Assembly (NCBI GenBank): GCA_937927265.1
Contig: CALBCO010000015.1
Span: 1 to 17,156 of the forward strand
DNA from: an uncultured Verrucomicrobiae bacterium
GTDB lineage: Bacteria > Verrucomicrobiota > Verrucomicrobiia > Palsa-1439
Direction of reading: 5' to 3'
DNA: 17,156 bases
Translations under genes and position numbers: made by a program
Notes under the pieces: model-generated
Told to the model about the DNA's origin: nothing
The model's input: only the letters and a program-made list of their open reading frames with translations
Database searches by the model: none
Shown: one piece after another, positions 6,792 to 13,150 of the stretch
How positions within the stretch are numbered: position 1 is the first letter of the stretch
Layout of the letters: each line of letters starts with the position of its first letter

Positions 6792-7100
6792 TCAAGCTCG
6801 GCCACCGGAACAGGCGCAACGGGGCAGGCGCTTGAGTAATTCTCGGACGGTTTGTTTGAACTGTTCCTTGTCCGGGAAGCTGATGGCTTCCTGCGGACAG
6901 GCGCTGGTGCATTTGTCGCAGAGCACCACGCAGTTGAGCGGATGCGCCACGGTCATCTTGTTGGCGGCTTCGTCGAGCGCGTACACGTCGTTCGGGCAGA
7001 AATCGCGGCAGTCGCCGCAGCCGATGCACCGCTCCGTATCAATCGTTGGTTGCCACTGCAACAAGTGGCGCGGAATACCAAGGTAAGTTTGAGTGGCCAT
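6792..7100 (-). CDS. two-cluster 4Fe-4S ferredoxin
   Basis: Electron carrier of 102 residues. The first cluster motif is CIGCGDCRDFCP (Cys25, 28, 31, 35). The second is CVVLCDKCTSACP (Cys57, 61, 64, 68), with the 3-residue first gap found in NapF/HdrA-neighbour type ferredoxins. A third pair, Cys95 and Cys97, sits in the tail RCACSGGRA and is unusual. I favour the ATG at 7100: AGGAGG lies 7 nt upstream of it but directly abuts the other ATG at 7106. The gene follows the HdrA-like gene after a 109-nt gap filled by a REP-like doublet, and precedes the exported protein by 29 nt. It probably passes electrons between the HdrA-like protein and the thiol enzymes of the run. Confidence 0.92.
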   Translation of the reverse strand: MATQTYLGIPRHLLQWQPTIDTERCIGCGDCRDFCPNDVYALDEAANKMTVAHPLNCVVLCDKCTSACPQEAISFPDKEQFKQTVRELLKRLPRCACSGGRA

Positions 7101-7118
7101 GATCATTCCTCCTGTTCG

Positions 7119-7192
7119 GGTAGGGACGGATTGCCGGGTCGTCCCTGGCTGGTTGGGCGTTCACGCGGCGCGCCCGGCGGTCGCGCCCGACC
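7119..7192. repeat. REP-like doublet C, between HdrA-like and ferredoxin genes
   Basis: Arm 7119-7144 reads GGTAGGGACGG-ATTGCCGGG-TCGTCC and arm 7167-7192 is the complement of a GGCGCG-type arm (head GGTCGGG). A 22-nt spacer separates them. One arm of each type is present, as in copies A and B, with GTAG-like heads pointing outwards. The element fills most of the only long gap inside the gene run and could form mRNA hairpins that stabilise or attenuate expression downstream. Confidence 0.8.
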
Positions 7193-7209
7193 GGTAAGAT
7201 AGCGCTTAT

Positions 7210-7587
7210 TCATTTGGCCAGCGCGGCTTTGATTTTCTCGAACACGGTGTCAGTGGTTTCCATCGCCATGCTGACCGGGATCCAATGCGCCGCGTCCATC
7301 GGCATACCGGCTTTTTGGAAACCGTCGCGCAGCAGTTTCTCCTGCCGTTTCTCCGCGCAAGCCGGGGTGATGAACAACATCTTGTCGGTCAACACGTGTT
7401 TCATCAGGCGTTCGCCATCCTCCTCGCAGAGGCGCGGGTGCAACGCGAGAAACTCGATCTGGCCGCCGAGTTCGAGACGCACCCGCTCGGTCAACGCCCA
7501 GAAATCAATCTTGGCCATGCTCGCGCACGCGCCACTGCACGTGCAAAAGAGCAAGGCTTTCGGTTTGGGACTTGTGGTTTCGTTCAT
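7210..7587 (-). CDS. small HdrA-N-terminus-like cysteine protein
   Basis: Protein of 125 residues. The pattern resembles the N-terminal domain of heterodisulfide reductase subunit A. It has an initial strand ending in LLFCTCSGAC (Cys15, 17, 21), then ALHPRLCEEDGERL (Cys54, corresponding to the YMCSxxG segment of HdrA), then LFITPACAEKRQEKLL (Cys77, corresponding to VVAACSPRTHE). In HdrA these cysteines help bind an iron-sulfur cluster. Here no flavin domain follows, so this is a stand-alone module. The ATG at 7587 has AAAGGAGA upstream. It starts 16 nt after the universal stress protein gene and precedes the ferredoxin gene, an arrangement consistent with an electron-transfer pair. The family assignment is from pattern recall and moderate; it could instead be an unrelated Cys-rich redox protein. 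Confidence 0.6.
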   Translation of the reverse strand: MNETTSPKPKALLFCTCSGACASMAKIDFWALTERVRLELGGQIEFLALHPRLCEEDGERLMKHVLTDKMLFITPACAEKRQEKLLRDGFQKAGMPMDAAHWIPVSMAMETTDTVFEKIKAALAK

Positions 7588-7603
7588 GACTGGTCTCCTT
7601 TCG

Positions 7604-8479
7604 TTAATTTCTCACGGCCGGGACAAACAGCACCGGCACGGGCGCGTGCCGGGCAACTTGATGACTAACGCTGCCGAGGAACACTTCGGCGATGAAGCCG
7701 CGTCCCTGGCTGCCCATGACAATCTCGGACACCTCGCGTTCGCGGGCGACGCGCAGGATTTCCTGCACCGGTAAGCCGAAGGGCAATTCGATGTTGACGT
7801 CTTTTGCGCCGAGTTTCAGCAACGTGTCGCGATGGCGTTTGAGCCGTTCGGTGTCAATCCGGTTGAACTCCTCCAGCTTGTGTTTCAAATGCGGATCTAT
7901 CTTGGCCCGGTCTTGCACGTGCAACAGCGTCACCCGTTGCGCGCCGGCTTTAACCATCGCCTCCAAGCAGTGAAAGGCATGTTCGGCGTTGTACGAAAAA
8001 TCGGTGGGATACAGGATGTGCTTGCTGAAGTCCGCGCACCGGGCCTGACACTGCGGCAGTTTGTTCTCTTCGGTCACGCGCATCCGCATCACCAGCACCG
8101 GCAGTGTGGCCCGATGCAAAATCGCCAGCGCCACGCCGCCGATGAGGACTTCCCGGGCCAGCGTTGCGCCGTGCGAACCGACGGCGATCAGCGACGCCTT
8201 TCGCTCGGCGGCAATACGGTTGATTTCGACTTCAGGGATGCCGGCGGCGATTTCGACCGAGGTTTCAAACCCTTCAGCGCGCAGGACCGATTCTTGTTGC
8301 AACAGGCGCGGCTCGACGAACCGCGCCAGCTCATATTTCATCGTGTCCATGTACCGGAGTCCCAGCGCGTGGACGAGATGGACGCGCGTCGCGCCCAGCG
8401 GTTTCAACCCCGGCAAGCAGGCGATCACGCGATCCGACGCGGCCGATAAGTCTGTAGCGACTACGATTGTTGTGAACAT
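7604..8479 (-). CDS. tandem universal stress protein (UspA x2)
   Basis: Protein of 291 residues made of two UspA domains (about 1-140 and 150-291). Each has the opening strand with Asp (TIVVATDLS and HILYPTDFS) and the nucleotide-loop region: GSHGATLAREVLIGGVA in the first and GSQGRGFIAEVFLGSVSHQVA in the second. The second fits the ATP-binding G-2x-G-9x-G-S pattern exactly. In the first, Gly replaces the final Ser/Thr, so nucleotide binding there may be weaker. The ATG at 8479 has AGAGGAAAG upstream and lies 13 nt after the permease stop. A longer frame runs into the permease gene and is not needed. Usp proteins commonly accompany stress transporters; its exact role here is open. Confidence 0.93.
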   Translation of the reverse strand: MFTTIVVATDLSAASDRVIACLPGLKPLGATRVHLVHALGLRYMDTMKYELARFVEPRLLQQESVLRAEGFETSVEIAAGIPEVEINRIAAERKASLIAVGSHGATLAREVLIGGVALAILHRATLPVLVMRMRVTEENKLPQCQARCADFSKHILYPTDFSYNAEHAFHCLEAMVKAGAQRVTLLHVQDRAKIDPHLKHKLEEFNRIDTERLKRHRDTLLKLGAKDVNIELPFGLPVQEILRVAREREVSEIVMGSQGRGFIAEVFLGSVSHQVARHAPVPVLFVPAVRN

Positions 8480-8492
8480 GGTTGCTTTCCTC

Positions 8493-9791
8493 TCAGACGA
8501 TTGCTCCATAAATCAGGCCGCTCATGGTGGCCATCACCACCACCAACAACACGTACACCACGGTTTTCTTCGTGCCCATGATGGTGCGCAACACCAGCAT
8601 ACTTTGCAGTGACAACGCCGGCCCCGCCAGCAACAGCGCCAACGCCGGGCCTTGCCCCATGCCGTTGCCAATCAGCCCTTGCAGAATCGGCACTTCGGTC
8701 AGCGTCGCAAAATACATGAACGCGCCGATCACTGACGCAAACAGGTTCGCCCCCAGCGAATTGCCACCCACCGCCCACGTGACCCATTCTGATGGAATCA
8801 CGCCTTCCTTGCCCGGTCGTCCCAGAAAGAACCCCGCCGCCAGCACGCCGAATAACAGCAACGGCGTGATTTGTTTCGCAAATGTCCATGTGGCCGAAAA
8901 CCATTCGCCCGTTTCACCCTCATTGGTGCTCGTGAAGACGGACAACCCGATCACCGCGACTACAAACGGAATCATCGGCGCTTCAGGAACAAGCAACGCC
9001 ACTGTGACAGTCGGCACCGCGATGACTGACATCTGCCAAACCTTCATCCCGAACCACAGCACCAGCGCCACCGCCAGTGCCACCGCAAACGCCGATGTGA
9101 TCAGCCATTTCGCCGCCCAAATGAAATGCCACAACCCGGTCGTCTGCTCTGGCTTCCCCCAGTTGGCGAACACCAACACGCCAATCATCGCAGCGAAATA
9201 AATCACGTTCTGCCACAACGGCCGTTTCACTTCCGGCTCCGGCAACTCCGCCGCCGCCGCCGCCTTGGCGAGTTCCTCCTTGCGGAAAATGAAATGCATC
9301 AACAACCCGATCACCACGCTGAACACCACCGCCCCCACCGCCCGCGCCACGCCCAGCTTCAACCCCAACACCCGCGCCGTCATCGTGATGGCCAACACAT
9401 TGATCGCCGGCCCCGAATACAAAAACGCCGTCGCCGGTCCGAGGCCCGCCCCCATCCGGTAAATCCCCGCAAACAACGGCAAGACCGTGCACGAGCACAC
9501 CGCCAGAATCGTTCCCGACACCGACGCTACTGCATACGCGAGCACCTTGTGCGCCTTCGCTCCGAGATACTTCATCACCGACGCCTGGCTCACAAACACG
9601 CCAATCGCCCCGGCAATGAAGAAGGCCGGTATCAGGCACAAGATCACGTGCTCGCGCGCGTACCACTTCACCAACTCGAACGCCTCCGTGACCGCATTGT
9701 CAAAACGCGGAATGCCCACCGGCAGGTAGAAACAGGCAAGAAACAGCCCGACAATCAGCGCCAGCGGTTTCCATTCCGTTCGCCAGTTCAT
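8493..9791 (-). CDS. ArsP/UPF0718-type permease (probable metalloid or thiol-compound efflux)
   Basis: Integral membrane protein of 432 residues with about 10-12 hydrophobic segments. The signature of the permease family (PF03773 type) is seen as CSCTVLPLFAGIYRMGAGLG (Cys99, Cys101), followed by ATAFLYSGPAINVLAI. A duplicated half follows a charged cytoplasmic loop (about 200-225) rich in Ala and Glu. Members include ArsP, which exports trivalent organoarsenicals, and others of unknown substrate. The cysteine pair in the membrane fits a soft-metal or thiol substrate. The ATG at 9791 has AAGGAGAG upstream. The gene is preceded by an operator-like palindrome (9821-9836) and follows the ArsR-type gene by 76 nt. 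It is probably the main cytoplasmic exporter of the run. Substrate (arsenical, antimonial, copper or zinc) cannot be settled here. Confidence 0.88.
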   Translation of the reverse strand: MNWRTEWKPLALIVGLFLACFYLPVGIPRFDNAVTEAFELVKWYAREHVILCLIPAFFIAGAIGVFVSQASVMKYLGAKAHKVLAYAVASVSGTILAVCSCTVLPLFAGIYRMGAGLGPATAFLYSGPAINVLAITMTARVLGLKLGVARAVGAVVFSVVIGLLMHFIFRKEELAKAAAAAELPEPEVKRPLWQNVIYFAAMIGVLVFANWGKPEQTTGLWHFIWAAKWLITSAFAVALAVALVLWFGMKVWQMSVIAVPTVTVALLVPEAPMIPFVVAVIGLSVFTSTNEGETGEWFSATWTFAKQITPLLLFGVLAAGFFLGRPGKEGVIPSEWVTWAVGGNSLGANLFASVIGAFMYFATLTEVPILQGLIGNGMGQGPALALLLAGPALSLQSMLVLRTIMGTKKTVVYVLLVVVMATMSGLIYGAIV

Positions 9792-9813
9792 TACGACTCT
9801 CCTTCGTTGGCAA

Positions 9814-9836
9814 TGGCGACTTGGCCAATTCGCCAA
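9814..9836. promoter_or_regulatory. probable repressor operator before the permease
   Basis: The core TTGGCC-AATT-CGCCAA (9821-9836) matches the palindrome before the repressor gene (TTGGCG-N4-CGCCAA) at 11 of 12 arm bases. It is embedded in a wider near-perfect palindrome, TGGCGAC-TTGGCCAA-TTCGCCA (9814-9835). It lies between the repressor stop and the permease start, 23 nt upstream of the latter, so binding would block transcription entering the permease and the genes downstream. No good -10/-35 pair was found beside it. Confidence 0.65.
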
Positions 9837-9867
9837 CACGTATCTAAACAAAACATCTTGAGCTCAT

Positions 9868-10188
9868 TCACTTGGTTGCCTCTGCCAGTTCGCGCGCGCT
9901 GCATTCCAGCACCGACTCCACCGATTCAAACAGTTTCCCCAAGCACGGCACCCGCAGGCGGTAAAACACCATCGAACCACGCTTCTCATCGGCGACGATA
10001 CCAGCTTGCTTCAGGACGCTAAGGTGTTTGGACACTGTGGACATATCGGCGCCGATCATCGTAGTGAGTTCACACACGCAGCGTTCCTGCCGAGCGAGTT
10101 CCTCAACAATGTACAGTCGGCTGGGATGGGCCATGGCTTTGAGCACTTGGGCCTTGATGTTGAGTTTCGCTAGTCGTTCGCGGTTCAT
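9868..10188 (-). CDS. ArsR/SmtB-family metalloregulator
   Basis: Winged-helix repressor of 106 residues. AMAHPSRLYIVEEL (19-32) is the conserved start of the DNA-binding domain. The recognition helix is TVSKHLSVLKQAGIV (51-65), and the wing follows with VADEKRGSMVFYRLRV. A metal-type motif ERCVCEL (Cys37, Cys39) lies in the helix used by E. coli-type ArsR (ELCVCDL) to sense As(III). Cys82 and Cys96 could complete a trithiol site. The ATG at 10188 is preferred to an upstream TTG (10215) because that TTG lies inside the palindromic operator. The gene heads the run, 68 nt after the molybdate transporter stop. It probably represses itself and the permease genes until a thiophilic ligand binds. 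Confidence 0.92.
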   Translation of the reverse strand: MNRERLAKLNIKAQVLKAMAHPSRLYIVEELARQERCVCELTTMIGADMSTVSKHLSVLKQAGIVADEKRGSMVFYRLRVPCLGKLFESVESVLECSARELAEATK

Positions 10189-10196
10189 GGCATGGC

Positions 10197-10225
10197 AATT
10201 TGGCGTAATCGCCAAATGCTGTCAA
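10197..10225 (-). promoter_or_regulatory. repressor promoter with overlapping palindromic operator
   Basis: A perfect palindrome, ATTTGGCG-TAAT-CGCCAAAT, spans 10198-10217. On the minus strand a perfect -35 hexamer TTGACA (10225-10220) is followed after 17 nt by a weak -10 CAAATT (10202-10197). The operator therefore lies between and over the promoter elements, as expected for an autorepressor. Predicted transcription would begin only a few bases before the ATG at 10188, so the message may be nearly leaderless. The palindrome is certain; the promoter is a prediction. Confidence 0.7.
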
Positions 10226-10256
10226 TGGCTAATTTACGAAGGTGGAGCAAGGGGAA

Positions 10257-11429
10257 TTATTTTGCCGGTGCGGACGGTGGGGGAGGACAGAAATGGTTGA
10301 TGGCGGGTGTGGCCGACCGTTGGCTGGAGGCCAGGACCCAACCCACCAGCAGCCCGATCAAGTAGCCTTGCGGCAGAAACGCCGCGCACAGCGCCACCAG
10401 CAGAGCAATGAACAAGTCGCGTTGCGACGCGGCCACGTCGCGGAGAAACAGCAGCAACGTCAATCCCTCAAAAACGAGAACCACCGCCAAGACCGGTTGC
10501 GGAAACAACTTGACCACCTCCGTTGCCACACCGCTAAAAAACAGTCCGATGACGACGTACAACGTCCCGTATATCACCACCGACCCGCCCGTGCGCGCCC
10601 CAAACGTGTAATGCCCCGCCAGCCCACCGCAGCCGTGGCAGGTCGGGATGCCGCCGAAGAACGCATTCACCACGTTGACCAGCCCGTACGTCACTCCGAT
10701 CTGTCGAACGCTTACCCCGCGTTCGGGAAACAGGTCACGCACGGTTTGCTGCGTGGTAATGACGGAGTTGGAGAGCGAGAGCGGCAACTGCGGCAAGGCC
10801 AGCACGACCAGCCCGATGAGAATCTGATTCCACTCCGGCGCACTCACCTTCGGCCACGCCAGCCCTACACCCGCCGCGATATGACCCGCGTCCACTTTGA
10901 ACAGCAACGCGTAGCAGACGCCGAGCGCGATGACGAACAGCGCAGCCGGGAATCGCCGGTTGTTTCGCAGCAGGAGAACGATGACGAAACTCACCGCCGC
11001 CAACGCGTACCCCACCGTTCCATCCGCCGGTAGATAGATCTTGAGCGCGAGCGAACACAAGGACAGCCCAAGGCCAAACTGAATCCCCCGCACCACACAC
11101 CGCGGAATCCGCGCCGCAAGCCACTCCAGCGCGCCGGTCACGCTCAACCCCAGCATGATCACCCCGATCGCCAGTCCCGCGCCATACATCACGCCCCCAC
11201 TCAACTTCTGCGTAATCACCAGCACGGCCATCGCCTTCAACGGCTGCATCGGCATCGGCAATCCATACACCACGCCGGTCACGATCTGCATCAGCCCAAA
11301 CATAATGAACACGGACGCGCTATCTGCCCCCGTTGCCAATAGGATGCCGAGAATCAGCGGCAGATCCGTCCCAATGTCGCCAAAACTGCCCGCCCACTCG
11401 TTACGATCAAACCGGAGCCGCCCGCTCAC
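10257..11429 (-). CDS. MOT1-type molybdate (or sulfate) transporter
   Basis: Polytopic membrane protein of 390 residues with about 10-12 hydrophobic segments. It resembles the MOT1 molybdate transporter family, a branch of the SulP relatives lacking the STAS domain. Signatures are NEWAGSFGDIGTDLPLI (10-26), MQPLKAMAVLVI and a second-half motif IPTCHGCGGLAGHYTFGART. Family members are known for high-affinity molybdate uptake. It starts with GTG (11429), overlapping the moaE stop as GTGA, so it is translated as the last gene of the molybdenum cofactor operon. That position supports molybdate as substrate. The C-terminus is a short Pro-rich tail. No ModABC genes are visible. Confidence 0.9.
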   Translation of the reverse strand: MSGRLRFDRNEWAGSFGDIGTDLPLILGILLATGADSASVFIMFGLMQIVTGVVYGLPMPMQPLKAMAVLVITQKLSGGVMYGAGLAIGVIMLGLSVTGALEWLAARIPRCVVRGIQFGLGLSLCSLALKIYLPADGTVGYALAAVSFVIVLLLRNNRRFPAALFVIALGVCYALLFKVDAGHIAAGVGLAWPKVSAPEWNQILIGLVVLALPQLPLSLSNSVITTQQTVRDLFPERGVSVRQIGVTYGLVNVVNAFFGGIPTCHGCGGLAGHYTFGARTGGSVVIYGTLYVVIGLFFSGVATEVVKLFPQPVLAVVLVFEGLTLLLFLRDVAASQRDLFIALLVALCAAFLPQGYLIGLLVGWVLASSQRSATPAINHFCPPPPSAPAK

Positions 11430-11833
11430 ATCCCCACCCAGCGCGTCGTCTGATCGGCGTAGTGTTCCTTCTTCCAGACCGGCAACCGCTTCTTCAACTC
11501 ATCAATCACATACCGGCACCCGGCGAATGCCGCATCCCGGTGCCCCGCCGTCACGCCCACCCACACCGCCATCTCGCCAATTGCCAACTGGCCCACCCGG
11601 TGCGCCACGCGTACACCGAGCACGCCGAACTTCGCCTTCGCCTCACCGGCAATCTTCTCCATCTCACTCGCGCACAACTTCGGTTCGGCTTCGTAAAACA
11701 ACCCCGTCACCGGCCGTCCCTCATTCTCATTGCGCACCCACCCCTCAAAAATCACCAGCGCCCCCGCGGCCGGCTCCGTCAACGTCGCCCGCAGTTTCAC
11801 TCCATCGAGAGGTCTTTCTGAAAGCTCAAACAT
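11426..11833 (-). CDS. moaE: molybdopterin synthase large subunit MoaE
   Basis: Catalytic subunit (135 residues) of molybdopterin synthase, which moves sulfur from thiocarboxylated MoaD to cyclic pyranopterin monophosphate in the cytoplasm. Family motifs are GALVIFEGWVRNENEGR (24-40), VRVAHRVGQLAIGE (74-87), AGHRDAAFAGCRYVIDELK, and the active-site region KKRLPVWKKEHY (114-125), whose lysines correspond to the catalytic lysines of E. coli MoaE. Length is slightly short of the usual 140-150. It starts 3 nt after the moaD stop, so the two subunits are made together. Its stop overlaps the GTG of the molybdate transporter. Confidence 0.96.
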   Translation of the reverse strand: MFELSERPLDGVKLRATLTEPAAGALVIFEGWVRNENEGRPVTGLFYEAEPKLCASEMEKIAGEAKAKFGVLGVRVAHRVGQLAIGEMAVWVGVTAGHRDAAFAGCRYVIDELKKRLPVWKKEHYADQTTRWVGM

Positions 11834-11836
11834 GAT

Positions 11837-12076
11837 TCAACCTCCCGCCACCGGCGGAATGAACGTCACCACATCGCCATCGCGCAGCGGTGCGTCCATC
11901 TTGACAAACGCATCATTCACCGCCGCCCGCAGATTTCCAGCCGGTATCGTGAACCCGTGCGCCTGCGTCAACTCCGCATACAACTCCGCCACCGTTGTTG
12001 CGTTCGTCTCGCGCGACTCCTCATCGCGTCGCGCCTGCTCGCGCAACATCGCAAAGTAATGGATGGTAATCTTCAT
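11837..12076 (-). CDS. moaD: molybdopterin synthase sulfur carrier MoaD
   Basis: Ubiquitin-like sulfur carrier of 79 residues. It begins MKITIHYFAMLREQARRDEE, has the NDAFVKMDAPLRDGDVVTFIPP segment of the fold, and ends in the required Gly-Gly, which is adenylated and thiocarboxylated. The ATG at 12076 overlaps the mobA stop as ATGA. No Shine-Dalgarno lies upstream; instead a REP-like doublet (12085-12154) ends 8 nt before the start. Translation therefore probably depends on ribosomes arriving from mobA. A longer upstream frame that reads through the repeat is not supported. The activating enzyme MoeB is not in the window. Confidence 0.95.
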   Translation of the reverse strand: MKITIHYFAMLREQARRDEESRETNATTVAELYAELTQAHGFTIPAGNLRAAVNDAFVKMDAPLRDGDVVTFIPPVAGG

Positions 12077-12714
12077 GTGATGTTGGTAGGGCGCGACCGC
12101 CGGGCGCGCCGCTTCGGCGATGTTTCTCGGACGGCCCGGCGGTCCGTCCCTACCGCAGCGAGCACCGCCCGCGCCTCGTCGAATTCCTGTGGATGATTCA
12201 CATTGTCCAACGCCCGACGGTCCGGCAACTCCAGCAGCGGCACATTGAGCGTGAGCAACGCCTTGCGTGGACACTGAAACTCCGTGAGTCTGCCGGCAAT
12301 CGCCGGCTCATAAATCGCACACAACGGTTCCGGCAACCCATCATGCGCGCTCCGAAACGCCGTCGCCAACTGCGTCGCATCCCGTCGGGCGATAAGATGT
12401 CGCAACGTCGCCTCCGTCACAAACGGCAAATCACACGCCAACACCAACCACGCCTTATCCGAGTGTATATGAAATGCGGACAAAATACCGGTCATCGGTC
12501 CCGTGCTTTCGATCACGTCATGGATCGCCGGCAAATCAGCACTTTGTCCCTGCCGGCAGGACAGGAAAACTCTCGCACAACATTGGCTCAACATCTCAAA
12601 CGCCACCACTGCCTGCGGTTTCCCAACATACTGCAACGCCGCCTTGTCGCGTCCCATCCGCGTGCTGCGTCCGCCGACAAGCACGAGCCCGTAAACCTCA
12701 GGCGCGGTAGTCAC
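12073..12714 (-). CDS. mobA: molybdenum cofactor guanylyltransferase MobA
   Basis: Nucleotidyltransferase of 213 residues that adds GMP to molybdenum-molybdopterin, giving the guanine dinucleotide cofactor. The GTP-loop signature is LVGGRSTRMGRDKAAL (12-27). The metal-binding Asp lies in LVLACDLPF. The usual C-terminal VNHPQEFDEA (in place of VNTPEDY) is present. About 25 residues after it (from GTDRRAV to PTNIT) are encoded by a REP-like doublet, so the natural end was probably near ARAVLAA. The ATG at 12714 overlaps the moaC stop by 17 nt and the stop overlaps moaD by 4 nt. The basic tail is probably disordered and dispensable, though that is inference. Confidence 0.93.
   Translation of the reverse strand: MTTAPEVYGLVLVGGRSTRMGRDKAALQYVGKPQAVVAFEMLSQCCARVFLSCRQGQSADLPAIHDVIESTGPMTGILSAFHIHSDKAWLVLACDLPFVTEATLRHLIARRDATQLATAFRSAHDGLPEPLCAIYEPAIAGRLTEFQCPRKALLTLNVPLLELPDRRALDNVNHPQEFDEARAVLAAVGTDRRAVRETSPKRRARRSRPTNIT
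12085..12154. repeat. REP-like doublet B, forming the 3' end of mobA
   Basis: Arm 12085-12110 (GGTAGGGCGCG-ACCGCCGGG-CGCGCC) and arm 12129-12154 (complement of GGTAGGGACGG-ACCGCCGGG-CCGTCC) flank an 18-nt spacer. Each arm has a GTAG head and its own small hairpin, and the two together form a long imperfect inverted repeat with the heads outwards. It is the best preserved copy in the window. It is read in frame by mobA and ends 8 nt before the moaD ATG. Confidence 0.85.
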
Positions 12715-13150
12715 TCTTGCCTCCGGTCTTCTTCAACAACCGCACCTCGCGGATCACGATTCCCTGCGACACCGCCTTGCACATGTCATAGACCGTCAAC
12801 GCCGCCACGCTCACCGCCGTCAACGCCTCCATCTCCACGCCTGTCTTGTCCGTCGTCCGCACCCGCGCCTCGATCACGATGCGCCTGCCGGCCGCCTTGA
12901 CCGTCACCTCGCAGCTCTCCACCGGCAACGGATGACACAACGGAATCAACTCACTCGTCCGTTTCGCCGCCATCGTCCCGGCGACGACCGCCGTCTGAAA
13001 AATCGGACCTTTCGGCAAATGCAGTTCACCGCCGCGCAGCAGCCGCATCACCGTTGCCGGCACCTCGACGATCCCGCGCGCGATTGCCTCGCGCACTGTT
13101 GGTTGCTTTGCCGAAACGTCCACCATTTTGCTGAATTGTTGTTTTTTCAT
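12698..13150 (-). CDS. moaC: cyclic pyranopterin monophosphate synthase MoaC
   Basis: Protein of 150 residues that converts the MoaA product 3',8-cyclo-GTP into cyclic pyranopterin monophosphate. Strong signatures are MVDVSAKQPTVREAIARG (9-26), GTMAAKRTSELIPLCHPLPV (58-77) and DKTGVEMEALTAVSVAALTV (101-120), followed by YDMCKA with the catalytic Asp122. Length is near the family norm of about 160. The ATG at 13150 overlaps the moeA stop as ATGA; upstream in-frame codons lie inside moeA. The MoaA radical-SAM partner is absent from the window and must be encoded elsewhere if the pathway is complete. Confidence 0.97.
   Translation of the reverse strand: MKKQQFSKMVDVSAKQPTVREAIARGIVEVPATVMRLLRGGELHLPKGPIFQTAVVAGTMAAKRTSELIPLCHPLPVESCEVTVKAAGRRIVIEARVRTTDKTGVEMEALTAVSVAALTVYDMCKAVSQGIVIREVRLLKKTGGKSDYRA

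Noticed and set aside
6763..7029. N-terminal extension of the exported thioredoxin-like protein
   Set aside because: The extra residues are Arg-rich, overlap the ferredoxin gene, and a signal peptide with Shine-Dalgarno begins at 6762.
9241..9265. CCGCCG-type triplet repeat
   Set aside because: It encodes an Ala run in the permease cytoplasmic loop and is a simple codon repeat.
10189..10215. Longer repressor starting at TTG 10215
   Set aside because: The TTG lies inside the palindromic operator and adds no conserved residues; the ATG at 10188 matches family N-termini.
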